NCBI GenBank assembly: GCA_963971285.1 | Contig: OZ020251.1 | Coordinates: 3,286,001-3,350,000, forward strand | DNA from: Astropecten irregularis | Taxonomy: Eukaryota > Echinodermata > Asteroidea > Paxillosida > Astropectinidae | Length of the DNA stretch: 64,000 bases | Direction: 5' to 3' | Shown here: piece after piece, positions 24,201-33,834 of the stretch | How the letters are laid out: every line of letters begins with the position of its first letter | Numbering within the stretch: the stretch's first letter is position 1 | Translations under genes and position numbers: made by a program | Notes under the pieces: generated by a model | Database searches by the model: none | Told to the model about the DNA's origin: nothing | What the model saw: the letters and a program-made list of their open reading frames with translations, nothing else

Positions 24201-27187
24201 TCTCTTTGCCGTTCCCTTTCAGCCTTTTGTCTCATTTTTACATTTCCATGCTTATGTTTCTTTGAACATTTACCTTTGTGTGTTTTGGATGATGTATTTT
24301 TATCACGGTCATCATTGCGATGTACAGTCTGCTTTCTGACATCATGTACACTTGTCACTAAATCATAATGTATTTGGTTCTTGTGGTACAAATAAATTCC
24401 GGATTTCAAATGAGTATAAACATCTGCACAAGCAAACCTACTTGAAAATACATACCACTTATTAATATCACTATACGTGTAAATACCAACATCTAACAAG
24501 TGCGCTGTCACAATGATCTCTACCTCAGTAGCCCAGGTTCCACTATACCACAATCTTGCATTTGTGATGTACTCTTGCACAGAACAGTAACCTTCACGTA
24601 TAAAGCGTCTAAACATATCAGCATTCTCCAACAGATGATTAACAATTGCCTGTCTGAATTTCATGTGATTACCTTCAGTCCCTGACACTGCATAACTAAT
24701 GGCTCTGAAAAAGCAGTTACCATCACCTCTGATTGTCTTGACACAATTTGGCCTTCCCAATGTTTCACAATTAATCACAGTTTCCTGAGCATTTACATGA
24801 ATATTACTCGCACCACATTTTTCACACAGCCTAATCTTATCGTCATAACTTAACTGCACAAATTTCAAATTGATTGGTTGATCAGCTTGTATGATTTCTA
24901 CATCAGCTTCATTGTCTTCATTTCTCTGTGTATTTGTAGAGCAGGGTTCATTGCTAGCACTTACACTCTCAACCTGATCACAGATACTGACATCATCATC
25001 TATCCAAATAGTAATACCTGTTATTTCAAACTGTTCATTATTACTAACTTTCATTGACTTTGCAAGTTCCAGACAATACCTATACACACCTTGCCATGAT
25101 GATACACACTTGAGCAAACTCTTTCCATTGCTGTCCATATGTCCATGCTGATTTCTAGAATGTGAATCAAAAATATAATACATTCCATCTTCAACAATTA
25201 CTGAAAATGTGTTTCCATGAAAACAGATAAAACATGCATGATATTTCTGAACTGTCTGCTCAATTGCTTGATTAATTGGAATCATATTGAACTCATTCAA
25301 ATCTGCTTCTTCCTCTGCAAAAGTTCCAGACACAGATTCATCAATCTTCATATGCAAATGTTTACCGAATGCATCAATTTCATCTGGCAACTCACTGATT
25401 AACAAATAGTCATTCATCATTGTAGAACTACATGACAAGCAACTGTACAATTCATTCCCAGAATTCAACACAAAATCCATTTCTTTACAAGTCCAACTAT
25501 TCAATGGCTTAATTTTGCTGTAGAGGATTGCACAGAGACTCATACAAACACACTGTCTGCCAGCTTGTTCAGCAAATCTTAAATCACCTTGATGAAAAGT
25601 ACCTTGAATACACTTCATATCACCTGTATGTTCTACCTTCTGAAATTTGGTTGAAGTTCCTTTAGATTCTGTGTATCTTGCATTCTGCTCATTGGATTTA
25701 CGTGTCTCCTTAGAAACAGTCCTTCGTGAGACTCTTGGTTTTTTACTATTCAAACATTCACCAGAATTGTCAACATTGTCTTCAGCTTTTCGCTTTGGCT
25801 TCAATATCTCATTGCTCTTATTCTCATGATCAACCAAACCTTCTTCCTTCCTGCTTCTAAGCCCATATCTAGCTTTAGGTTTTGCTTTTGAGGCTGCATC
25901 ATTCTTACTTACACCACTATGCTGTCCACATTTTTTTGCATCATTTTTTTCATGATTTTCCTTTCTACTGTCACAGCTGCTTTCAGCGTTGCAAGATTTC
26001 TTACTTCTCAAAGAATAACCTCCACTCTGCTGAACTTGATGTATGCAGCCATTTCCATTTGCATTTACATATCTGTGATCAGGGTTAGCTATTTGTACGT
26101 GCTTTATCTCACCTCCATTCACATTCACTGTTGCAAATGCACCGTTGACTTCAGTGTGAGCTGTACTCTCAAAGCATGACTTGCTACATGAAGCTACTTG
26201 AACATCATCCAAGGTGACTGCAGATTCCAGTGTTTCATAACTGTTTTCAGCTGTAGGAATACCAAGATCATATAACACACAGTCTGCATAACTACATCTT
26301 CCACACTTCGGACATAACCATACTGCTTTACTCGTTACAATAGACAGCTTCTTTGACAAGCCCATACAATCTACGTGATACAAGACACTGCAATTATCAC
26401 ATTCTAAAACACGTTCTACTGCACTGGTTACTTTATCACATAGCCAACACTGTCTTTCCTCAACAATCTGACATGTATTAGACATCTTCATTCCATGATT
26501 TTGAGATACTTTTTTTTGAAATTTCTGTTTCTTGCCCACATGTCTGTCGCTACAATTTAATCTTCTCTGCTTCTCATTGCATTTGTCCCTTTTGACCATT
26601 CTATTGATGACATGACTCAACGTTCTTCGAGTGTGACATTGAATGTTTCTCTGTAATCTTTCATGTGCTCTTAATTCATCTTGACTCATGCGAACTTCTA
26701 TCACCTTACCATTCCTTGATCTATGATATGCCTTCTTGCGTTCACTTCTTCTGATTTTCTTGTGGTTTGGTTTGGATGCTTTCCTTTCCTTCTGAACATA
26801 TTCAACAACAGAATCCAGTACCTGATTTCTACTACAACATGTCTGTCCATTCCTTCTCATTGCTTTCATTACCTCTTGGTTATGTGCTCTCTTCTGAGTC
26901 ATCTTCTGTATTCTGTACTTCTTCAGCAAGGCAACTGTCTTTCCAACTTCATGATCTCTACTCTTTCCTGCTACAGGATGATCAACATGTCTGAGCTGCA
27001 GTTCAGAAAAATGCACATCTCTTCTACACATGGATTTACATACCTCAGTCCTCAGCTTTGAGTTTCCAAACTTGAACATACTTTCCACTCTCTGCTTACC
27101 ACTGTCTGTATATTGCAACATGTACTTCATTCTGTGTATTTTAGATTTCGTGAGCTTAAGTTTCGTGAATATAGCTTTCGTGTACAT
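18248..27187 (-). CDS. Helentron (Helitron) Rep/helicase/endonuclease polyprotein, intact
   Basis: One uninterrupted frame; I start at the Met at 27187 (2,979 aa). The frame is open to 27595, but the added ~136 residues look non-coding. Domains in order: basic N terminus; PHD finger ~243-295 (CWLCDK, CDNC, YHVDC, CPKC); a cysteine-peptidase-like block ~540-720 (RQCVCMSLCA, then YYIFDSHSRNQHG), recalling C76/USP-like folds; OTU protease ~815-942 (RGDGNCFFRA, IHYDLV); eight or nine basic 18-residue repeats; a Cys-rich finger ~1239-1380; Helitron N region ~1540; HUH motif RGSPHTHCLFWI ~1730; Y2 motif YVVSYMSK ~1959; Pif1-like helicase with GGAGTGKSH ~2319, LIIDEIS ~2412, GDFYQLPP and AYVALSRV ~2706; endonuclease ~2763-2979 (MHNIQG, TETWID, GDFNED, LIDHVYV). 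The last usual Asp-His pair reads SYHEAV, so the Asp is replaced. Rolling-circle transposition is the known family role. Lack of stops implies a recent or active copy. Confidence 0.93.
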   Translation of the reverse strand: MYTKAIFTKLKLTKSKIHRMKYMLQYTDSGKQRVESMFKFGNSKLRTEVCKSMCRRDVHFSELQLRHVDHPVAGKSRDHEVGKTVALLKKYRIQKMTQKRAHNQEVMKAMRRNGQTCCSRNQVLDSVVEYVQKERKASKPNHKKIRRSERKKAYHRSRNGKVIEVRMSQDELRAHERLQRNIQCHTRRTLSHVINRMVKRDKCNEKQRRLNCSDRHVGKKQKFQKKVSQNHGMKMSNTCQIVEERQCWLCDKVTSAVERVLECDNCSVLYHVDCMGLSKKLSIVTSKAVWLCPKCGRCSYADCVLYDLGIPTAENSYETLESAVTLDDVQVASCSKSCFESTAHTEVNGAFATVNVNGGEIKHVQIANPDHRYVNANGNGCIHQVQQSGGYSLRSKKSCNAESSCDSRKENHEKNDAKKCGQHSGVSKNDAASKAKPKARYGLRSRKEEGLVDHENKSNEILKPKRKAEDNVDNSGECLNSKKPRVSRRTVSKETRKSNEQNARYTESKGTSTKFQKVEHTGDMKCIQGTFHQGDLRFAEQAGRQCVCMSLCAILYSKIKPLNSWTCKEMDFVLNSGNELYSCLSCSSTMMNDYLLISELPDEIDAFGKHLHMKIDESVSGTFAEEEADLNEFNMIPINQAIEQTVQKYHACFICFHGNTFSVIVEDGMYYIFDSHSRNQHGHMDSNGKSLLKCVSSWQGVYRYCLELAKSMKVSNNEQFEITGITIWIDDDVSICDQVESVSASNEPCSTNTQRNEDNEADVEIIQADQPINLKFVQLSYDDKIRLCEKCGASNIHVNAQETVINCETLGRPNCVKTIRGDGNCFFRAISYAVSGTEGNHMKFRQAIVNHLLENADMFRRFIREGYCSVQEYITNARLWYSGTWATEVEIIVTAHLLDVGIYTYSDINKWYVFSSRFACADVYTHLKSGIYLYHKNQIHYDLVTSVHDVRKQTVHRNDDRDKNTSSKTHKGKCSKKHKHGNVKMRQKAERERQRERYQRKKDEQNKKEKKHWTKKEKYHSSVEYRHNTIDHAKCRYKQNVIQITGAMRKKYLDDVEYRNKKINHAKKKYEDAAYRQRKVHNEKSKYHENEEYRQEKVQNAKAKYHENEEYRQEKVQNAKSKYHENEEYRQGKVHSAKSKYHENKVYRERKIRSAKKRYHSNLSYKMALIKSIKKKYSLNTSYRFKLIRFQKAKYRRSQVYRHNMKQRNAERAKRKRANAQIMSNVIRNWRQVVASGPEYICAVCHKLLFRKQVVKCNLKKYTNIDWICDKYLHSCGDNRHCSKKCKMCASSRSCLWICYTCHRKLRESKMPAEACVNNLKLETIPDELSCLNTLEQHLIAINVAFMKLISLPRGGQNSVHGPVVCVPSNISETVTALPRNRNDNQLIKVKLKRKLSFKGYYEYQYVNREHVENAIRYLKEHNVCYNGIDINCDWEDPLEDENQAEHESDHSSDSDEDTDVDTDEERLRGIAHDTCLQPVNIAQDALDQDFDDIMCVAPCETNSPVRVLMDEANEAKCFPALFPSGTPIFSDNRDVKLSMTRYFHNRLMNADNRFANSTQYIFYSQYVSEIQQVMSKVSIAMRQSSGSVHCAERINASVIKDRDQLKDILQSDSGYRFLKPIRGTPPYWQAAQKDVMAMIRQLGIPTWFCSFSAADMRWPEVINTLLRQQGDSRDINDLDWNDKCKLLRSNPVTVARMFDKRFHSFLKDVIMSKAQPIGKVKDYFYRVEFQQRGSPHTHCLFWIDNAPKLGIDSDEDVVKFIDSYISCKLPSEEEDLELNDILTHVQLHSRKHSKSCKKRGTDCRFNFPRPPSSRTFITKPKEKTSYVDHDNDSDSDDVSDDNVSHVDSHAEDIDDVDEGDDDSSSNHSDMKKENEAKELLKSVWDAIQNEDNEHLTTVELFKMLNITQKNFEKAHNVLTHKQTIVMKREPQDVWVNLYNPDLIRCWNANMDIQYICDAYACGAYVVSYMSKSEREMGQLLANTQREAEKGNLSARDSMKEIGCVYLHNREVSAQEAVFRVCGLRLKEGSRKVEFIPVGENPVRMSLPLSVIQNRDEDDDSDIFMVNRVDRYKARPDLDTFNNMCLATFCSEYRIIYKYNARKTKSPVYELKDGLGHIQKRCKTEPAVIRYPRFQENKYPEKYYHSILQLFLPYRIDKHLKPPQFETFAEFYKNGTVSINDELKSVRCIVESNRSVYEENADALEAASQYVQKFGLQDDAWSLICPTTEQERLECEAEREPLIEEEEDNALGIPDLQADKTVHNVCNIEPHAAKVSRQEAYRLLRSLNIEQRQVFTKIRSWCLQKINGKNPEPFHVFVTGGAGTGKSHLIKSVHYEATRLFTRTVQNPDNVSVLIVAPTGVAAFNVNGSTIHSALSIPTDARIPYQPLGEDKLNTLRNTLADLQILIIDEISMVDHKILCYIHGRLRQIKQARNHNPFGNISILAVGDFYQLPPVKGKALYQRALPVDLWNDHFKKVELNEIMRQKDDVQFAKLLNRLRVKHKKEKLPEDDVTLLKSCEYPDDWSDALHIYPCNKQVDEYNRETLFAKCTDCVSICAKDLQKNGSRKGKIRVTKKSSYTNLPELLWLGVGARVMLTKNIDVSDGLVNGVFGTVRGIVMLPDNSWPKIVEVLFDNRDVGCKLKRKYKSSNKESTVPIQKEEENVTKNCVRHQFPLKLAWACTVHKVQGMSTERAVVSLEHTFSAGQAYVALSRVTSKNGLQIKGFDEKYIYCNKAVSESLKSMPEFIDAEEHVQEDKSNRTVITMHNIQGLKEHQMDLKCNNDMMKSDFICLTETWIDNEEYLDIHVELCDFKCYYQNRSASYDDTSNVTQMLKEQCHGGVAVFGRKNQSFSRLVFPVQNLEYIAFQVITHLSYCVVVIYRPASYSMDQFLANIDILLNELHRVTNRCIVMGDFNEDILKHCSRMEKLMLDRGYRQCVTDGTTERGTLIDHVYVRNMDTVDTATVIPTYYSYHEAVSLTI

Positions 27188-27595
27188 AGTGCATCTTTTT
27201 TCTTCAGAACTTATCCAGTTGCAAGGCAAGAGGGCCCCAGCACCAGAACAAAGTGAATTTGGTCTCACTCGTCCCAGTGCATACACACATTTGTCGTGTG
27301 CCAACTGGTTTGCGCACTGCTCGGCAGTCACAAGCAGACGACTTCCCTGAGGAGGTGCCAACCTCAGGGCATTTGGATGAAGGGAAGATGTGAACTTGCT
27401 GGAATATGAAATAGACCAAACACAGGACATAGTAGAAGAATGAAATGGTATAATGATGGGAGGGAAATGAAATGATGACTGCAAGACAGACAAACACAAA
27501 GAAGTGCACTCAAGGATACGGTAGGGCATCGAAGTTACAATGGAGCAATCTAAAAACAAACAAGAAGGGAAAAAAACACTCTTCAAAAACAACAT

Positions 27596-29790
27596 CTATC
27601 TAAATCACTTGTACAATTCTTAAAATAGGCACTGTTTAGGGGAACTTAAAAAAAATGCAAGTAACCTACTTTGCATGACACTGTTTTTCTTCACATTGTT
27701 TTATTAATTTCTGTGGCTCGGGACAGCAGGGGCCAGAAGGTGAAATTTTAAACCTAATAACCTTGACGCCTCCAATGGACCTTTCCCATGAAGTATGCAA
27801 ATCACATGGACACATGTGCATTTCTAAATTGATTAGAAGTTCACATGCCACCCAATCATATTCCTGTGGCAATCCAGTGATTGCCTTGTCAATGCATACT
27901 GTGCGCATATTTTGAAAACAGCACACCACATGATGACATTTGCCAACCAGTTTACATACGAATGCTCCCAGTCTAATTTGCATATTTTACGGTACAGGTC
28001 ACTTTTCATAAATCATATATGTTACCGTTGGCGTTAAATTGCCACTCTCTCAATCATGTGACATTCATTGAATTGAAACACATGTAAATTTTTTCTATAC
28101 ATGTAATATATTTACTTGTACATTGGTCTGTACATGTACATAACAATATCAATATCATACATTAACACAGTTATTTATTGGTTTCATCATTTTAATTATC
28201 CAATACACAATTTACATCATTCACATTTATTTTATACATTACCAAAATATTTCAACAAGATCAATCCAATCCTCAAGCTTAATCATCCTCAAATGTTTCC
28301 TTTATAGGGCCTAAGAAATACTGGAATTGTATTAAGTTACTTGGACTACTTTTACACATGTTTTTTTCAATATAGTTTTTAAATTTACTTGAATGAAAAT
28401 GGTTACTTGTAATTAAGCTGGGTGGTTGGGATTGTACGCAGCCAAACAAGGATCCCATATAGCACATGGTCATGATCCGTGTAATGGAGAATTTACCCAT
28501 AATCAGAATACACCCCAAGAATTGTTGAATACATTGCACAACCTCCATGCCTAAGGCCTAACGTTAGACCCAGCAACCGGGGCGCTGAACTCCCTTTTTT
28601 ATTTTTGGGGTTGACAGTCGGTCTAGCGCCCCAGTGAATCCCATAAGGTTAAATGTGTTGTACACGGAAACTATTTCAATGTTTGCACTTCACGGTACTT
28701 GCACCGAAAATGTCCCCAAATGACAACAAAGACAGCTTGAAAATCGCATAGGCCTAGGCCCTACTCACTACTGTAGTACAGATTTAGTTTTACTGACAAC
28801 CAAAAAAATACACCATCAGAACACCTTCATAAGTATCAAGTATAAGCTCATACTCTAATAAATTGAAATCCACAAGAAATCTACACATCCCTTGCCAATT
28901 TCCATTGCACCAAAAAACACGAAATAGACAAAAACTAACTTTCAAGAAGCAAACAGTCATACAACCGGAGACCTACCTTCATGCAACATGCGTTATGTAC
29001 GCGTTGTGTACGTACGTACGTACCCAGACGTCACGATGTGGCCGAACAATACCGAACACAATAGAAGTAGAACCAGTCCATTCTAAAAATAGCCAACTAA
29101 ACAGCGCCCCCATTGACAATCGAGAACAAGGCGGCAATGTTTTTCGAGGCTTTTTAGAGCGCACAAAATACTTTCAGCTCGCTAGCTGCGCGATGTCGTA
29201 CTAAGTTCGAACTGAAAATGAAATTAGTAAAATCGATTGTTCACCATTTAAGAATCCATGCCATTAATGGTTTTCCATCATTTCTTTAGTATTAACGTTT
29301 CTGCACAATTTCTAGAGTTCCTGCGTCTCAACTATATAATACAATATTTAATTGATTTATAAGGCCTATTTCTTTTCCTCGGGGTGGAAGTCGCGTTGGA
29401 CATAATAAATCAATTAATTGGTCAATTAATGACACTTCAAAACATAGATATGCGGAAAAGCCCTATGTTCTCTTGCAAAGAGACATAGAATCTCTAGTTG
29501 CTACTGTAACTGAAAAAGTGAAAAAAGGCCATAATATCTCTTAAGTCTTTTCTCTTTTATTTTTGATCTTAAAAGATACAGCATTTCAGGCAGACAAATT
29601 GTAACGGTATGTTCCTACCAGCACCATATTTATACTCTGTAAGTTTAGGTAAATATGTGAACATTTCTGTTTCGTTATATGCTACCAATATACGATACTA
29701 CCTTTAACCTGAGGTCCGCATAGAGTATAAAGCACATGAATTGGCTATATACATGAACACTATCCCTCAGTAAGGAAGCATGCTTTCCAA
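27596..29790. other. 5' flank of the Helentron; no gene called
   Basis: Probably includes the Helentron promoter and 5' terminus, but I cannot place the end. A 105-codon minus frame at 27666-27983 (Cys- and His-rich, e.g. CKLVGKCHHVVCC) is not recognised. It might be a leader exon or chance. Short (ACGT)n occurs near 29005-29022. The rest is AT-rich with no structure, apart from the TTAA MITE fragment at 29500-29707. Confidence 0.35.
29500..29707. mobile_element. TTAA MITE, 3' part
   Basis: Right half of the family (GAACATTTCTGTTTCG) ending in GATACTACCTTTAA at 29707; left half missing. Confidence 0.7.
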
Positions 29791-30170
29791 ATTATGAATA
29801 ATATCTAACAAAACTAACATAATTCTGAATGACCCGAGTTTAGCATAATAAGCACACAACCCACGGATCTGTATAGTCCCTTTGCAAATGACGTCATTAA
29901 TTTCCCATGATCCTCTCTGCTATCTGTGCAATGCAGCGATATCATAACCTTTCTTTTGTTTACAACATTGATTGGTGGTTGGTAATACTTGCCATGGGCA
30001 GCCAAATGTTGCAAATCATTTCGTCTTTTCGAAAGACGGCGTGACCAAATTCAACATTCTTACAAACTTTCCCTATATAGCTGTACAAAAAACACATCAT
30101 CATTGCTTGTGTTGTTTCCATGACATTCAGCAATATATTTCAATGTTTATGAAACGTTATAGCTACGGAT

Positions 30171-30421
30171 CAAGGGAGAATTGGAGATTGCAATAATGAC
30201 AAGGTTTACTCGAATTTTTTGAAGAAAAGATCATTTTCCCCCCCTAAAAATGGGCACAAAGACCTCCTATTCATGAGCACAGTGTCAGTTGGGTCCGCCA
30301 TCTTGGTTTTCAAATTGTACACTGGTACCCGGAAAAAGATTAGGAAAAAAAAAGATATTTTCTTTAAAAAATGTGAGTAGGGCCTAAACCTTGTCATTAT
30401 TGGAATCTCCAATTCTCCCTT
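30171..30421. mobile_element. Inverted-repeat MITE (~250 bp)
   Basis: Arms of about 38 bp with one mismatch block: CAAGGGAGAATTGGAGATT continuing to AATAATGACAAGG, and its complement ending 30421. No ORF. Confidence 0.75.
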
Positions 30422-30424
30422 GGT

Positions 30425-32160
30425 CCAAAGCTGGCCGCATGAGACATTTTAGGATCGTTTTGGAGGTGAAATCACGGGATTTTGACTCAGGGTAGAGGCA
30501 AAAAGGAGCTCTTACCACTCATTTACAAACAAGGTACTTGGACCCTACTATCGCCAGATCATGTTCAAATGTTAAAAAGGCGATTTTTAGGGTCCAAGTT
30601 ACTCGGACTAGGTAAATTGTAGTTATTTTTTATGCCTGGCTTTGACGGCTCGCCATAGTTTCCGCCATCTTTGTTGGCAAAAATTCAGGCTGTGACGTTG
30701 TAAAAGAAATAAAGCGCGTAAATAAACGGCTGGGGAATTCCCCGATGAGTAACACTCTTTCGTGCGCCATATTGTGGCAAAAAGAGGAAATAAGCAATAG
30801 CTTAATAAAAAAAAATACGCCTAAGACCTATTACAAAATTTCACGGGTGGTCTCACTTAGTTTTTGTTTTTTGACAATAATTCATAAATTTAAATACATA
30901 TGGTCTAATTTATGAAATCACAAAAACAAAACTCTGGTAGGACTAGGCCTATAAGCCTACCCCTTATTAAAATTGATGGAGGGAAATCAACATATAAAAT
31001 TGGTGTGTCCATGCACGGAATACCAAATATCGCAATTTAGATACTTAACAACTGATATCCACTGGGTATTATTTGCTATGGTTATCTCTGTACACTGTTT
31101 TGTTGGGCGACAAGTAGACCCGTTCCTAATATTAAGTACGCGACTCCAGCCGGCATTGTTCTAAAAAAAAAACCCGGGTAGATTTGTGTAGGGCTACCAC
31201 AAAGACCTGTGTCCCTTATCCCACCGTTCCGAGAGTCTAGCTCCCCCCCCCCCCCCCCCCCCCCCATACGGGCACCGACACCAATACCCCACGTATGCGG
31301 AGAGAGGTAAACTGGCGGACCCCGATCCGATATCCCCTTTTCACAGTAAAGGGCACGTGAACGATTGGGTCATTCAGTGTACACACGTACCTACCGTTCC
31401 CGCATACGTGTACATGTACATCGGTTACCCATTGTCCCAGGTACATGCACATGTACATGTACATATAAAATCTACTACAAACTATGGATTTTGATTCAAC
31501 GAATGACTCACCTTCGGGTTTTTATCAACGAGAGCGTGAAACAAACATGTAGCGAGATAGCTGGTATATACTACATCGATGCAAAATATCCAACAAGCTC
31601 AGTGTTCTGCTTCTGGTTGAGGAACGACATGAAATCATCTGTGAAGGGAATTTCCAGTTTAGCCGACTGTTGATGCAATACAATGACATCAGCGCCAATC
31701 GTTACCCCTGACCTAGGTTAAAGGACAACGACCGTTGACAGTATGGCGCGCAAATAAGCTCAGCTCATTTAAATCTTAGTCTGATACTAAAACCACAGCG
31801 AGTGGGTATATATTAATTTATTCATCGCTGTTGTAATAATAAATATTAAAATTTAATTCTTCAAGTGCTCGTTAATGTGACTTTTGTTGTATGAATTAAA
31901 CTACTCCTTTATCGAATCTGTAGTTCGTTTATATGTTTTTATACAGTGAAAAATAAGCAAAGAAGACTGACTAAATATATTCATTAATGTTTAGTACTTT
32001 TCTTCTTCTTGAGCGGCTGAAGTAAAAAGTACTAAGCGTCAATGGATGAACTACATTAATTCTATTAGAATCCCAGTCTATCGTCGAGAATCGCGAAGAG
32101 TTAAACGGTGAAATCGGCCCCGGGAGTAGTTTGGAAAAAAATGCTGATCCTCTTTGACAG
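30425..32160. other. Intergenic; homopolymer C tract and ATGTAC-rich stretch
   Basis: A run of about 25 C at 31241-31265 and repeated ATGTACATGT motifs at 31405-31470. No gene or splice pattern was found, and nothing else is recognisable. Confidence 0.4.
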
Positions 32161-32164
32161 TGTC

Positions 32165-32400
32165 ATGTCAGCCGTAATTACTCTCTAAATGCAGAAGAGT
32201 GAAAAATACCACTCGGTTAAAATTGAGTTGTCCCCCAGTGGCTCTTAAAAAAGAGTGGTAGTTGTTAGTTAATTCTATTGGAGTGGTTTTCACTCTGGAC
32301 CAGAGTGACAAATCACTCAAATTAAACGATATGTGCAAACATCACTCTCAAAGAGTGGAAGACAACTCGAAAAAATATCGAGTCAGTTGTCACTCATAAT
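32165..32400. repeat. Degenerate inverted repeats rich in CACTCTT/AAGAGTG
   Basis: Multiple facing copies of AGAGTG and CACTCT (GAGTGGTTTTCACTCTGGAC, AAAGAGTGGAAG) suggest a folded repeat next to the GPCR pseudogene. No clear borders. Confidence 0.4.
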
Positions 32401-32690
32401 GGATCTTTAAAGAGTGCTTGGTCACACTCGCAGACTTTTACGAAACCATATGATTGTATGAATTCAGTTCCAAAGCGTATATTACTGCATTTATGCAGGA
32501 ATTTGTTGTCAAACAGGAGAACAACGGAGAGCATGAAATGCCACACGTTGAAATCTAGAGTAAGACCAAGACTGAATATGACGAATATGACTTGATTTGG
32601 AGTCCAGCAGATCATGAAGGTGGTGAATACAATGCGGAGGGGTGTTGCGTCTTGCCCGGAGTAGAAACTCTGCTATACATTCTGCCTCGC
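32394..32690 (-). pseudogene. Inverted, truncated GPCR pseudogene (TM6-TM7 part)
   Basis: On the minus strand this matches the intact receptor at 33835-34803 from just before TM6 (LLRARRN) through TM6 (MICWTPNQVIF identical) and TM7. About 8 bases are missing upstream of TM6, breaking the frame. The TM7 NPxxY motif is lost and no 5' part is found. It is probably the remnant of an inverted tandem duplication. No poly-A is seen, so retroposition is not favoured. Confidence 0.8.
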
Positions 32691-32878
32691 CTGTGCTCGG
32701 TTCGTGACCCGGGTAGCAGTTGATGCTCCATGCTGGTGCGGATATTATGCGAAGAGCATCACATGCTACGAAGAACCAGGGAGCGTAGATATTTTTATTT
32801 TTTTTTTGGGGGGGGGGCGTACACCCGAGGATTTAATTTTATGTATAATTATGTGGACAAAATGTATAATTATGAACT

Positions 32879-32940
32879 GGTTCGAATCTCGCCCCAGTCG
32901 ATTGATCATTGTTTTATTTGTTCACTTTTCAATGAAGTAA
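32879..32940 (+). mobile_element. tRNA-headed SINE fragment
   Basis: B-box GGTTCGAATCTCGCCCCAGT followed by TTTGTTCACTTTTCAATG, matching the copies at 50690 and 51300. Only this end remains. Confidence 0.55.
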
Positions 32941-33035
32941 ATACGATGTTGGAAAATAATGTTTTTTATCTTGTTAACTTATACCATCAACGTACAATAT
33001 CACATTGTACTATGCATGATGGGATTTCCAGCAAT

Positions 33036-33174
33036 GGGAGACTTTTGGAGAATCGGTCTTGAGTCAACAGCGCACGCGCAAACCGTGCTTGCGCAATTGT
33101 GAGCATGCGCGCGTTGTATTGCGCGTGCATGCGCGTGCGCTGTTGACTCAAGACCGACTCTCCAAAAGTCTCCC
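33036..33174. mobile_element. CpG-rich foldback MITE
   Basis: Arms GGGAGACTTTTGGAGAATCG and its complement ending TCTCCAAAAGTCTCCC; alternating GCGCGTGCATGCGCGTGCGC core. About 650 bp upstream of the GPCR start. Confidence 0.8.
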
Positions 33175-33834
33175 GTTTGTTTCAGGGGCCATCCTCCCCT
33201 CCCTCTCCGTACATACGTACTTTATGGACGGCCTGTAATCAACTTTGACGTGTGTTCACTGACGATACAAAGTTTCTTGTTTTAAATTTCCTCTGGGGTC
33301 AAAGTCCGAGGTTTAAGATGGATGTAGCAAGTTACATGCTCCTCCATTAATTGTCCTATACGAGAGAGGCCTTTTGTGTCTTACTGAAGTGATGCCACTT
33401 AAGCTACGTTGGTTTTCCAAGCTCAGACAGCGAGCAAAGAGAAAAGGAACTTCCTGCTTTAATGGATTACCGGTGAATAATTCCATCATAGACAAAGCGT
33501 GGCTAGCATCAAACGTCTTGTTAAAGCACGAGAATTAGAAGCAGAAGAGATTAATTCTCAGCACTGGCTTTGATGCAGAATACGTAGATCTTTCCTGGTT
33601 AATTGTATATCTTTGTTACTTTGAGGACTGGCATCACAGAATAGAAGAAAATGGCATGAAAAGCAGACATTGATAAAGATACGCCGCTTTCTTTGGATTT
33701 TCTTTGGATACCATGTATAATAAATATACATTCATATGGTTGCTACTATTATTTGGTTATTCTAAAGAAAACCAGCAACTGCTAAAGTGCATGGCGATGA
33801 TATTTTATATAAATATGGAGTGGACTGTTGACTA

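Noticed and set aside
20262..24339. Several plus-strand ORFs of 60-185 aa inside the Helentron
   Set aside because: Antisense shadows of the long minus-strand frame with no own domains.
27188..27595. N-terminal extension of the Helentron frame
   Set aside because: Open but low-complexity in hydrophobic/Ser residues, lacking a recognisable domain. The Met at 27187 opens the basic region typical of the protein.
27666..27983. 105-aa Cys/His-rich minus ORF as a gene
   Set aside because: No recognised domain and no partner exon with matching phase. Mentioned in the flank entry only.
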